A DNA stretch of 64,000 bases from Spinacia oleracea (lineage: Eukaryota > Streptophyta > Magnoliopsida > Caryophyllales > Amaranthaceae), in NCBI RefSeq assembly GCF_020520425.1, contig NC_079492.1:144491861-144555860 (forward strand), given 5' to 3'. Position numbers and translations under genes: made by a program. Numbering within the stretch: the stretch's first letter is position 1; each line of letters opens with the position of its first letter. Positions 24,525-35,160 of the stretch are shown in pieces. The notes beneath the pieces were generated by a model. That model searched no databases. It was not told where the DNA came from and was given only the letters and a program-made list of their open reading frames with translations.

Positions 24525-25678
24525 CTTCCTTCGATTTTTAATACTCGCAACGTTTATGGATTCTACACTATTTTTTTTTACTTTTTTTTTTTTTGACAGC
24601 ACAACAAAATATTCAATTGAACAAAGCTATTCCCTTTTTCTAACTTTTTGGTTAGATTATGGGCTATAGCAACAATCATACAACATTGAACAATAAATAA
24701 CAAACCGTTACTAACTTGAGCAATACATGCTCTTACAAGCATTGGAACTATAACATTACGAACTACAAGCATAGCCAGTGCATTGGTCGATGGCCCTTGA
24801 TTGTTGCCTTCGCCTTGCGCGCCCACATTCTCCTTTCTCCTCGGGATGAAGCTTAAGCGATAAGCAATAAGAACCCATAATCGGTGGAACTTGAAAGACG
24901 ACGAAAGAAACGGAAGGATATGAACTTCACGAACCGGTTGAAACGACCTTGTGAGCAAGAGGATATGCTCACGAACAAACTCGACACTCTGGAGAACGAG
25001 CACATGGAGTCTCCCAAAGAGACTCATCTTAGTGAACATGCTATGAACCCCCAAAAACTTCATTTGGGGAGCAGTCTTCAAATATGAATTTTTGAATGTA
25101 ATGAGAGAACCTCTCACCACGAACCTAAACTGAACAACCGACATTCGTGAATACAAGATTCTCCTTCCATAGTCACCCCTACAACCTTCTTTCTCCCTCT
25201 TTAGACCTGGCATACTACCGTCCAAGGGAGTATAAACACTAGGGACAAGTCCACTACCTAGGTTGACTGACTTTTGGACGACAACCAACTGGGAAAAACT
25301 TAAACCCAAAACCTCTACAATCCTCAACATTGGATATCCCGCCATAGAAAAACAAACCATTAACCAACCTTGCAAAGACAATAAACCAACAACCCCATAC
25401 TTAACACTTCCAACAACCAAGCACAAACTAACCAAGTCAAACACATTAAAGCTAACTAAATTATACTATTCACATATTATACTTTGACTATTGTTGGTGA
25501 TTTATACGTAAATTAAAACATAATCATGTGAGATCTTGTTAGATTCGTTTTAACGTGAATTTTCAAAATATTTACTTTTTATAATTTTTGCATAAAGAGA
25601 ATTAAAGATATTAATGATCAAAGTTGTGCATAGCATACGTGAAAGTGACAAACATTGAGTAAAAATGAACGGAAGAAG
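24525..25678. mobile_element. Stowaway MITE split by a retroposed insert
   Basis: The left end CTTCCTTCGATTTTTAATAC follows TA (24523-24524). The right end AAATGAACGGAAGAAG precedes TA (25679-25680). The usual family interior (ACTATTCACATATTATACTT...) is interrupted after ACTATT by about 0.9 kb (24576-25468). Confidence 0.75.
24576..25468 (-). mobile_element. Poly-A-tailed retroposed insert of unknown origin
   Basis: The plus-strand left edge is poly-T (24581-24594 and 24570-24579), so the insert ends in poly-A on the minus strand. ACTATT borders both edges, a possible target duplication. A long minus-strand frame (about 288 codons, GTG-initiated) runs through it but shows no domain I recognise and ends in the poly-A. 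It is either a LINE 3' piece or a processed copy of a host transcript. Confidence 0.5.
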
Positions 25679-25689
25679 TATAAAATTTC

Positions 25690-26458
25690 CTTTTAATTGG
25701 TATAACGATCTTAACTTGACCGTGTTTATCTGTCATAGGTAATAAATCCTCCTTTTATGACAAAGAGCCTATTCCAGAGATCAATGCCCCGGATATCAGT
25801 GTTCGATTTGTTGATGATAATGTTCTAATGACAATTCTTTGTGAGATACAACATGGTCTTGTTACCAAAATTGTTACCGAGATTACAAATAGTCATCTCT
25901 TCATTACCAACATGAATTCTATGCCAATTGTTGGTAATATTTCCCAAGTATCCTTTGTCGCTCGGGTAAGCCCAATACCTCTAGGAAATATTCTAAACTT
26001 TTCATTAAAAACAATTTTTTGAGCAATAAATGAATTAATTTTGGTTTTGATTTTTTGATTTTATCCAAACGTTTTAAGTTTTACACATTGTACCGGCTAG
26101 ATTGTGATAAACTCCTTGAATTGGAGAATTTTTAAACCTTGGATTAACTATAAGGATAAGATTGACCATACTTTACAAGTATATGATACTACGTGGAAGA
26201 TTTTAAATAACAGGGTACAACATAGAAATAAAAAAAGTACATATTACAATGTAGTAAAACCCATTAAGTAAAACACTAAAAAGTCAAAGATTTCAAGCAT
26301 TCCATTATAAAATAGAAGTTGAAATGTTTAATTTAAATTCAAATTTAAGCATCTAATTAATGATTTACCACATATATTTTGGTTGCTTGCAGATGGAATC
26401 AGATTTTAGGATGAGTAAAGAGGATTTGACGAGCGTTCTTCATTCGATTTTCGAGTAG
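25690..26458 (+). pseudogene. bHLH (clade IVa-like) C-terminal relic, copy A
   Basis: The last two exons of a bHLH transcription factor. The penultimate exon ends at 25965 (GTCGCTCGG then GTAAGC) and encodes DKEPIPEINAPDISVRF, DDNVLMTILCEI and HGLVTKIVTEI. This is the ACT-like domain found after the bHLH in the NAI1/bHLH18-25 group (family pattern: PEIEARV...VLIRIHCE...VKILSEIEKLHL...MEDEF). The last exon, 26393-26458, encodes MESDFRMSKEDLTSVLHSIF and a stop. No DNA-binding bHLH exon is found, and the upstream half of this block lies 3.7 kb away behind insertions. A broken remnant. Confidence 0.7.
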
Positions 26459-26549
26459 CAAAGATTTGTGGCACCGGATTGTGTTTGTTCAAAGACTTTC
26501 TGTCTGATGCCTAAATTTAAATTGTTTAATTTTACCTGTTTGAATAATT

Positions 26550-27152
26550 GAATTTTGTATTTGAGTTTAAGATGATGGAAAATCGTTTAAAATGGTTTGG
26601 ACATGTAAGCAGTAGATCAAGTGATGCCCCGGTTAGGAGGATAGAAGGGTGGCAAAGTGATAGAACTGCAAGGGGTAGGGGAAGACCTAAGAAAACTTGG
26701 AGGAAGGTGATTGAACACGATATGAGCTTTCTTGGGATTGAGGAAAATGTGGCGTTGGATAGGACAGTGTGGAGGGAGATAATATACATTGATGACTTCA
26801 GTTGATTTATACAGCTTTCATGTTTTTGTTTCTTTCTATTTTTTAATTTTAATTTAATTTTTATTTTTATTTATTTTTAGAAATCTTTTAATTTTTTTTA
26901 ATCTACATGCTATTTTGAAATATACTAATTTTACTTATTCATTTATTTTAAACTTTACTTATTTTTTATTATCTCTTAAAATATTTCTTCTATAATATGT
27001 ATACATTTTTCCCTTTCTTACTTTATTAATTCCACTTTCTCTTCCTTGTTTTTCTTATTACTTCTTGCTCCTTTTTTGTTTGATTGGTGACAATGACGAT
27101 ATTCTACGACGATTCATGTTAGCCGACCCCAAATTATTTTGGGACTAAGGCT

Positions 27153-27187
<35 letters not shown>
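26550..27187 (+). mobile_element. 5'-truncated RTE-type LINE
   Basis: The open frame carries RLKWFGHVSSRSSDAPVRR, RGRGRPKKTWRKVIEHDMSF and ALDRTVWREII, the conserved C-terminal end of plant RTE reverse transcriptases. The tail has GCCGACCCCAAATTATTTTG followed by GGCTTTGTTGTTGTTG and a (GTT)n end (27152-27187), the known RTE 3' terminus. Everything upstream of the RT C-terminus is missing, as expected for 5' truncation. It landed just downstream of bHLH copy A: copy B is uninterrupted at the equivalent place. Confidence 0.9.
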
Positions 27188-27190
<3 letters not shown>

Positions 27191-27657
27191 TATAGGAATG
27201 AAATACAAATTCAGTGATAGTTTTGTATTGATGCAGTTATGACTTGTGAATGAATGGGCCATTGACAGATTTGGTAAAAAGAAAAAAACGTTCCAACAAC
27301 AATTTAGTAAATGAATAGAAACTCTAAAATGTAGAAATTTCAAAACAATTCTTTTGATTGACATATTAAACGGCATGACTTAATTTTTCCCTCAAAAAAA
27401 AAAACATATCAAATGACATTCTCGTAATTATAATGAAAAAATATACAATCTAAAAATTGCGATGTACAATATATTTAATATTTTAAAAAATAAAAATAAA
27501 AGAAAATGATAAAAAGAGATTGTATATTTAAATGTGTAGATTGTATATTTTGATAATTTATTTACAAACATATCCCTAGATATGTTTCATTCGCCAATCA
27601 TGGAGATTGACTTGGCGCAACTCCTCCAAAATGTGGAGTATAGACCATGCATGTAAC
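27188..27657. other. Intergenic, no feature recognised
   Basis: The first ~60 bp may be the continuation of the bHLH duplicated block beyond the LINE. The rest is AT-rich without structure. Confidence 0.4.
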
Positions 27658-28193
27658 TAGGGGTGTGCAAAAATTGGTCCGGACCGAAAAAATGGATCGA
27701 ACCTGACCGACCCAGACCAGATCAGACCAGACCGAAGGCAATCGATCCGATCTTCGGGTTGAGAAATATTAAATTTCGTCTTTCGGTCTGGTCCGGTCCG
27801 GTCAGGTCCAAAACCCGATTTTGGACCGGACCTATATTTCCTTAATAAAATATAATATTAACTATTCAAAAATTTGATTCTCTCCTTTACAATGCTGTAA
27901 ATATTATTATATTGTGATATTTTATTTTATCTTACAAAAAAGCCCTTGAACAATTGGTTTTTTATGTATATTTTTCTTCTTTTACCATAATTTTTTTTGA
28001 ATAAAAATATATAGAAATGGGTCTACAACCGGTCCAAACCGGTCCGGTCCGGGTTTTGGACCGATTTTTTCGGTCCGGTTCGAGTCAGGTCCAAGCATGA
28101 TCGGTCCGGTCTTCAGGTCTTGAATATCAAAATTTCGATCTTCGGTTCGGTCTGGGTCAGTCCGGTCCGGGTTTGGACCAATGAACACCCCTA
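27658..28193. mobile_element. hAT-type MITE rich in GGTCCGG words
   Basis: The termini are TAGGGGTGTGCA and, inverted, TAGGGGTGTTCA. The 8-bp flanks CATGTAAC (27650-27657) and CATGTACC (28194-28201) differ at one base. Both arms hold runs of GGTCCGGTCCGG/GGACCGG, so the ends can pair over more than 100 bp. TAGGGGTG plus an 8-bp duplication indicates the hAT superfamily. Confidence 0.8.
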
Positions 28194-28429
28194 CATGTAC
28201 CTCCACATATAGTGGCGCATCCAGGATTTACACATAGGGTATAAAGAATTAAATAGAAAATTATTCGAATTTATTTATACCCTATATTATCTTAACGAAG
28301 TATATTTCTTAACCGGACACTTATTTATTTTTATTTTGAGATATTAGTACTCATATCTTTGTTTTATAAAATTTGAACCATTGGGAAAAATTCCAAAAGG
28401 CAACCTTAAACTCTATGCCATACACTACC

Positions 28430-29560
28430 ACACTTAATGCTCAAATCACCAACTTGTCGCATTCGTGTATTTTCTCTTAAGTTGCTCCCATTTTTTTTAA
28501 GTAAATGTATGGGAAATGGGTATGCAAGTCATCACCGCTTCAGTTCTTTCCGATCCGGAGTCACCAGAGATGAGCGTGCATGCTCAATAGTAAGGAATCC
28601 GAGATTGATGGAGGCGGACATCCGGGAACCGAGTGCCCTATTTCAAGTATTGAGAAAGAGATAGATGAGCCTGTTCCAGACTCCAGTGTTGAGGCCAAGA
28701 TTGGAGCAGTTACCACGACATCTTCTCCATCTTCCATTGACAGGGGCGGAACCAGACTTCAATCCGATCAACATGAGACCACACTTAACGCCAAGGTTTC
28801 CAAGAGAGGTAAAGATTAAACCCTTACAATCGAAACACAAGGTCAAAACATGGGTCAAGTGTATCGCCATACGACCATATACACAACGCACCCCAGGAGG
28901 TAGTGGGGGTTCAAAGTTCAAACTCAAGGAAGATATTATCAATGCCTCCTGGATAAGAGGAAGGTCCTCACATATGTCACTACGATTCGCTTGGAGGATC
29001 TGAGAATGATGGGTTTATCGCAAGAGTGGCAGGATTGGGAGAAGTACTACCTTCCCCTCAATCCAGAACCAACAGACAGGCCTAGTGTGTCGATTCAACG
29101 TCCTCAACCATCTCTTAATATGAACATCTGTTTATGGAACATGAGGGGGGCTTCTCGTGATGAATTTATTCCATATACATGGAGTATTATTGATTATCAA
29201 CACCATCAATTTAATTTCTATTGAAAACAAAAAGTGATACTCATAGATCTAAGGAAGTTATTCATCAATTGCGGTATAACGATTACAAAGTCATTGAGCC
29301 AACGAAAAAAGGGGCAACATTTGGTTATTTATCTTGTTCTTTTCACGACGGATATTAATCAATTCCATGTGCTCTTTCATTTCCAAAATGTCAAACCATA
29401 AGTTTTGGTGAACGGAATGCACGCACCAGGCGTTCCGAGTTACCGCCGCCAGTTCTGGAGGGGAATGCAAGACAATCCTCCTCCACCGAAGGCTCCGTGG
29501 TTGGTGGTAGGAGATATGGATGAGGTAACTTCTCAATTTGAGAAGCTCGGTTGAAGAACC
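28430..29560 (+). pseudogene. L1-type LINE fragment (ORF1 end / ORF2 start)
   Basis: The reading shifts frame several times. It includes MNICLWNMRGASRDEF (29121 onward), the usual start of plant LINE ORF2, preceded by the ORF1 tail (SQEWQDWEKYYLPLN). Further on, 29420-29550 reads APWLVVGDMDEVTSQFEKLG, the endonuclease segment normally NAPWLVVGDFNEI-like. No reverse transcriptase follows. Multiple stops show it is dead. Confidence 0.75.
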
Positions 29561-30019
29561 TTATAGCAGAGTTGTAGGGGTTTACAGTTAAATACATAAC
29601 ATGATAGAGGAATAACCCCAAAGCCAGGAAGCATGTATAAAGTACAGATTAAGCAATACTTATGTTTGTAGCGTGTTTTCTCTAGTTCAACGAATCACGA
29701 ACACGAACAAGAACTCTAGATGTCGTTTCTCTACTTGGTTCACCGACACGTTTAAATTCGTCTCGAGATCGATGGCTTAGAAGTCATTCAAGATTGTTTT
29801 CCTTTTGGGAAGAACACTCTTAACCGGAGGCACAAAGAGATTTTTAGGTTTTCTCCGTGTTTAGGTTAGAAACGGATTAGATTAAAGTGTATAGAAAAAA
29901 ATAAGGGTGGATTAGTGTTATAACCTTTTGGTTATAACACCAACCGGACAAGGCACAAGGCCAAGATCGACCATCACTCATCAGGCCCGGTCCTGACATT
30001 TTGAGGGCCCTATGCGAAA
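29561..30019. other. Unassigned TE-like DNA with a perfect palindrome
   Basis: No ORF with a domain. GTTATAACC TTTT GGTTATAAC (29917-29938) is a perfect 9-bp stem with a 4-base loop. The segment near 29977-30022 (GGCCCGGTCCTGACATTTTG, then GGGCCCTATGCG) looks like a common plant repeat terminus but I could not find its partner. Confidence 0.4.
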
Positions 30020-31338
30020 CAAGGTGGTAATTGGGTGATAACTGGGGAGGTAATGTGGGGGGAGGTAATAATTGGGGGGTAATGTGGGGGGAGGTAAAAG
30101 TAAAAGGTTTACTGAGAGTTGAAGTTTTTACCAACTCTTCCCAAGGGGAGGTCTTTTGGAAAGGTGTTGACTAGTGGAGGTCATCCACATCAACTTCAAT
30201 TTGACTTTTCTTTGCCACGTCATCAACAACTTTTGTAGATTCATTTTTTCCAATTTTATGCCACAGTGGCTGGTATTTTGGGCTGCTCGTATTACCTCTT
30301 TCGTACTCTGATTTTGACTTTTTCCTCTTTTTCGAAACAATTGTCCAGCCATGGTTCACCGGCCGAACATTTTTGTACGATTTTTTTTTCCGGTATTGGT
30401 TGTTAATTTGTCATGGTTTGCGTTTGGAGTTGGAGTTACACATTTATGAGTCTGGTTATGGGTGATAGGTTGGTGGCAAGTTTAACATTTGTTGTGGAAA
30501 TTTGTTGGGAGTAACGGTTGCTAAAATTTCCAAGCCAAACTGCAGTTGGGACCTTTTCATGGTCTTGAATTTGGCAGCAGATTCTAGCATAGGAGGCTCT
30601 GCTTAGATCCGCTCCTTTGAGGTCCGCTTTGACGAATTTTCCGACAGCATTTCCGATGGCCTTGAGCACATCCATACGATGGAATTCGACTGGTAGTTCA
30701 GGTAGATCGAACCATTTTGGGGTATCCAAGCTCTTTGCATCCGATGGCCAGAAACCCGGTTCCCAGTTTCTAACAGAGATGAAGAAACCATTCAGAAACC
30801 TTGGTCCGTCTTTGATAAGACGATTTTCTCCCTCCTCTGTTGGTAGGCGGGTGGAGTAGAAGCCTTTTCCGAGGCCGATTAAGATAGGTTTGGTCTTTAA
30901 TTTCCAGAGGTGTTGTAGGTTTGTTGCTAGGTAATCCGCAGAGAAAGATTTCCCCACCACTTTCAGAATTATGGATGATTTTCATGGAGTTTGGATGGCT
31001 TGCAGAATTTCGTTTGGGAGAACGACTAACACATCTGTAGACTCGTCAAAGACCCTTGGTTTTTCTGGATTTGGTGTTGATACGGTGGTGTTGGTTAGTG
31101 GTAAGTCTGCGGTTAGGATGTGTTTGAAGCTCAATTTTGGTGTTTGGGGAGTTGTTGGTTTGTCAATGAGCATAGGGGAGGTTGGGGTAAAGGTTTGGGT
31201 GTTAGGGATGTTGATGGTGGAGGAGTGGTGGTCACCAGGTAACGGAGAAGTGTCCGCGAAGTTTGCCGTTTGTAGCCTTGACTGGTCGGAAGGGTTTTGA
31301 GGGGGGAGGGGAGGGGGGAGAGGTTCAGGGGGTTCCAT
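30020..31338 (-). pseudogene. L1-type LINE ORF1 (DUF4283 / gag-like), broken
   Basis: Starts at ATG 31338 with a proline-rich N-terminus (MEPPEPLPPPLPPQNP), then KPRVFDESTDVLVVLP. A TGA at 30984-30982, where TGG (Trp) is expected, interrupts the frame. The same frame then runs through the DUF4283 domain: GPRFLNGFFISVRNWEPGFW, LPELPVEFHRMDVLKAIG, VGKFVKADLKGADLSRASYA, RICCQI. A shifted frame near 30480 shows a zinc-knuckle remnant (TCHQPITHNQTHKC). WTIVSKKRKK follows at about 30330. ORF1 binds LINE RNA as an RNP protein. No ORF2 follows, so the 3' part is deleted. Confidence 0.8.
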
Positions 31339-31430
31339 TTTCTGTTTTTATTCTTACCTTCTCCAATTATTCATTTCTCTCTCTTTTCTCCCTCGTCTTT
31401 ATGGTTCCAGTTTTTATATGTAATGTAACC

Positions 31431-32082
31431 GGCGACACCATCAACTTGACGGTGTGGCGTGTTCACACTTAAAAATAAACCCAGCGTGTTTAAAGCCCTT
31501 CACGTTGGTTAACGGAATATAAAAGTAACATCGGCATAGAAAATAAAGTAACATTAGTCTATACAAGGAACCTCTAACATGAAGCTGCAATAAAACAAGA
31601 AAAGTAACGACGAATACAATTTATAAGTAACACCAGCATAGAAAGTAAGATAACACCAGTCTATATAAGGAACCTCTAACATGAAATTGAATATGCTGCA
31701 ATAAAATAAGAAAAGTAACAGTGAATACAATATATAAGTAACACCAGCCTAGAAAGTCAAGTAGCATCCGTTTATACAAGGAACCTCTAACATGAAATTG
31801 AAGAAACTGCAATAAATGAAGAAAAGTAACAGCGAATACAATGTATAAGTAACACCAGCATAGGAAGTCAAGTAACACCGGGCTATACAAGGAACCTCTA
31901 ACATGAAATTGAAAAAAATGCAGTAAAACAAGAAAAGTAACCGTGTATACAATGTACAAGTAACACCGACATAGAAAATCAAGTAACACCAGTCAATAAC
32001 CTTATCCATAGTAGTTGTGTGCGAGAGAGTTGCGCCCGTGCGTCACACCATCAAGTTAATGGTGTGGCTGGTCACACAAGAG
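31431..32082. repeat. ~111-bp tandem array between hairpin-cored repeats
   Basis: Four to five copies of a ~111-bp unit marked by AAGGAACCTCTAACATGAA at 31565, 31667, 31778 and 31889, each followed by AAGAAAAGTAAC and ATAAGTAACACCAGC. The array (about 31519-31996) is bracketed by two related sequences, GACACCATCAACTTGACGGT (31431) and CACACCATCAAGTTAATGGT (32044), each a short palindrome. It lies directly upstream of the minus-strand LINE ORF1 start. Confidence 0.75.
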
Positions 32083-32639
32083 AAGCGTTGTTTTTTAATT
32101 TGGTCGTTAAGCCGTAAATAGTACACTATTTTCGGCCTTTACTTAATTGTTTTCTTTTCAGTTTTTGTTTTCTTTTTGTTTATTTACCGTTGTTTTGTTC
32201 CAAAATTTAATTGGGATTTTTCCAAGATTTTTCCAGCTTGGTTTTTTATCCTCGTCCATGGATGATAATTTTATTTTTAATGTTTCAATAATTTTGAAGG
32301 TGATATGGATTCATATGGGTTTATGGATTGTTATCAATTTGTTGATCGAGAATTCGTATGCAGATTGCAAAAGGCTCTACTCGAAATATGCGAAAACATC
32401 AAAAATCACTGCTCGCATTGGGCAAGCTAGAAGCAGTAGAGTACGAGTTGTGCTTTACGCATGATACACAATAGTCACTGTTCTGCATGATAGCACATTT
32501 TTTCTCTAAATTTTTGTTATAGATATATTTTATCAACGTAAATGTTATATGAGTAATTATTAATAATATTATTATTTCCCTTAAAAAAAAGTTATTTTTT
32601 AGTTTTTTGTAGAGAGAGCCACAAAAGACAAAATGGAAA
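32083..32639. other. Intergenic, no feature recognised
   Basis: T-rich. A 105-codon plus-strand frame (32147-32464) has hydrophobic stretches from the T-rich composition only and no recognisable family. Confidence 0.4.
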
Positions 32640-32712
32640 ATGATGTAGATGAGATTCGATCCCAGGTCTTGGTAACACCCTCTCAAGACTCTACCAACTA
32701 AGGCTTCCTTCT
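32640..32712 (-). repeat. tRNA-like sequence (SINE head or tRNA relic)
   Basis: On the minus strand, TTAGTTGGTAGAGT resembles a polymerase III A box and GGGATCGAATC a B box, separated by about 30 bp. A proper cloverleaf and anticodon arm are not evident, so it is a tRNA-derived repeat rather than a working tRNA. Confidence 0.45.
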
Positions 32713-32739
32713 GTCCGACTTATTTTGTCTTAACTTATA

Positions 32740-32998
32740 CTTCCCCTGTTCTTATTTACATGACAAAATTGGGTTTATGATACTATTCACACAACCTCCT
32801 TTGATTTCATTTTGTGAATTATATTTAAGAAAAAAACATTGTCGGGTGGGATCTTATTAGATTTGTCTCAATAAATAATTTTTAAATATCAACTTTTTAT
32901 AATATTTTCTTATTCACAATTAGAGATATTAACGTTTGAAATTATGCATTGACAAACGTGCCTAAATAACTGTGTCATTTAAAAAAGAACAGAGGAAG
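32740..32998. mobile_element. Stowaway MITE
   Basis: The left end CTTCCCCTGTTCTTATTTAC and right end AAAAAAGAACAGAGGAAG are inverted, flanked by TA (32738-32739 and 32999-33000). ATGACA near the left pairs with TGTCAT near the right. Length 259 bp. Confidence 0.85.
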
Positions 32999-33118
32999 TA
33001 TTATCTAAACTTATCTAAACTTAAATGAATTTATCTGAACTTATTTGATATGAAATAAGTCAAACATTTTTTTTTTTTGAGGGGGAATAAGTCAAACATA
33101 ATAAAGCCTAAACTAGTT

Positions 33119-33250
<132 letters not shown>

Positions 33251-33281
33251 GTAGTGAGTTGTTAACCGTACTAGTTATCTA

Positions 33282-33574
33282 CTCCCTCCGTCCCATAATT
33301 ATCTTCCTGTTTGACCAAAAACACGGATTTTAAGAAAAGTGGAATATAGTAAATGAAAAGTGGAATAAAGTACAAATGTTGATTGAGTTGTATGGAAAAG
33401 TGGAATAAAGTACATGTGAAAGAGAATATAGTACATGGGTGGGGTTTTCAATTTAATTTTAATTAATATAGTACATGAAAAAGTGGGGACCTTAGTAGCC
33501 AAAATTAGAAACAGAAAGATAATTTTGGGACGCTCATTTAGAAAAGCATGAAGATAATTTTGGGACGGAGGGAG
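33282..33574. mobile_element. Stowaway MITE
   Basis: The left end CTCCCTCCGTCCCATAATTA and right end AATTTTGGGACGGAGGGAG are inverted, with TA flanks (33280-33281 and 33575-33576). GATAATTTTGGGACG is duplicated near the right end. A truncated relative lies inverted at 63433-63586. Confidence 0.9.
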
Positions 33575-33631
33575 TACCATGCATTTCTATTTTTAGAAAG
33601 AAAAAGTCTACGTGCTAGGTTTGTAAGGATA

Positions 33632-34842
33632 AAGGAGGACCACACATGAACATTATTTAAGAAGTACATAGTGCTAATGGCCTTGATGCTCCCATTCGAT
33701 AACAAGTTGTAGCACGCCTATTATTGCAAGAGTGAAGAGGGTATTGTTAACAGGTAAGGAGTATCTTATTATTAGTTTCTTTGATTTCCTATTCTTCTAG
33801 TTTTTTTAGCTCATGATCATGCAATGAACTAGTTGCTTCTAGGTAGTCATTTACTCTCGAACGTTAGTACTCTGATCTTATAAGGTATTTGGATGTTTTG
33901 TAGCACTAATTAAACATTAAAATGAATCATACTTAACTGTAAGTATTACACACTTAATTAACACATGATTTTATATATATATAAAAAATGTAATACCCGT
34001 ATGTTTTTTATGATTTTTGTTTGTAGGAAAACGTTAGACGAGCATTATTATACTAATTTTTGTTTAGAAGAGTTTCATTATAATTGGTATTATGATCTTC
34101 ACTTGACACATTTTTATCCCACACAGGTAATTAAATTATATTTATTAGAGATCGAGACTATGGATGATAAAGAGCCTACTCCAGAAATCACTGCTCCGGA
34201 TATTAAAGTTAGATTTGTTAATGATAATGTCTTAATCACAATTGTTCATGAGATACCACATGGTCTTGTTACCAAAATTATGAGAGAGATTTCAAATCTC
34301 CATCTATTCATTGCCAACATGAATTCTATGCCAATAGGCAACATTTCTCAAGTATCCATTGTCGCTGAGGTAAGCCCAAAGCCCTATTAATCTTTTCTTT
34401 TTTTTAAAAAAAAAAAAGCCTATTAGTATTCTGTTAATGATAACTAATGTTTGGTTTTGGATTCTCTAGAGTTCTAAAATAACTCTACAAGGTAGAGTTT
34501 GAGCATATCAACCATTAAATGAAAAATCAATTGTTAATGTTTATGTACGCGTGGCATTCATATTTTAGTTCAATGCATACTTGCTTAGATAAATGGAAAG
34601 ATATTATATACTCCGTATTTTGTTTGAAATGATCTTTTTCAAATTTAACATGTTAGTAAAGGATCAAAGATCTCAAACATTCCCTTATCGATTAGAGATT
34701 TAAAATCTTTATTCTTAAGTTCAAATTCAAGCAGATCTAATAATTTACCACATATATTTTGGTCAATTACTTGCAGATGGAATCAGATTTTAAGACGAGT
34801 CAAGAGGATTTGGAGAGCAATCTTCATTCGATTTTCCTTTGA
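33632..34842 (+). pseudogene. bHLH (clade IVa-like) C-terminal relic, copy B
   Basis: The less interrupted copy of the duplicated segment. The penultimate exon, ending at 34369 (GCTGAG then GTAAGC), reads EPTPEITAPDIKVRFVNDNV, ITIVHEIPHGLVTKIMREIS and SMPIGNISQVSIVAE. The last exon, 34777-34842, reads MESDFKTSQEDLESNLHSIF and stops. Together they form the ACT-like C-terminal domain of the NAI1/bHLH18-25 group, with splice sites in the family position. Upstream exon-like sequence (34026-34126, bounded by AG and GT) is open but not recognisable, and no basic helix-loop-helix is present within 2 kb. Probably a pseudogene; a functional gene with distant exons is less likely. Confidence 0.7.
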
Positions 34843-34896
34843 TTAGATTTGTGGTCTGAGGTTTTGTTTGTTCAAAGACTTTCCGACTTATGCCGT

Positions 34897-35005
34897 GGGA
34901 AGTGATAAATCCAGGAAAAATTTTACTTCTTCAAAGAAAATCCACATTTTTTTAAAGTTTATTTCTTTGGAAAAGTGAAAATTTTCCTTGAATTTATGAT
35001 TTCCC
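34897..35005. mobile_element. 109-bp MITE
   Basis: The termini GGGAAGTGATAAATCCAGGA and, inverted, GGGAAATCATAAATTCAAGG pair across most of the element. The flanks TATGCCGT and TATGTCGT suggest an 8-bp duplication with a one-base offset. Copy A of the bHLH block lacks it, so it inserted after the duplication. Confidence 0.65.
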
Positions 35006-35160
35006 GTATGTCGTCGCCACACCCAAATTTCGAATTGTTTTTGTTTTTATTTTTATTTTACATGTTTGAATAATTCTTGAACTTTTATTTGATGCTATTA
35101 TGAATGAAAGTAATCTTCTTAATGAGAATAATGATTGGCGTGACCGCGTGAGTAATTAAG

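Noticed and set aside
24578..25444. 288-codon minus-strand ORF as a gene
   Set aside because: It needs a GTG start, shows no domain, has odd composition and ends in the poly-A of a retroposed insert. Kept only as a mobile element.
31621..32009. Overlapping minus-strand ORFs with repeated VRGSLYKRMLLDFL-like units
   Set aside because: They are translations of the ~111-bp tandem array, not a repeat protein with family support.
33965..34390. A complete 141-aa protein gene
   Set aside because: The C-terminal half is the penultimate bHLH exon and the rest reads through intron sequence. The splice donor at 34370 shows the real boundary.
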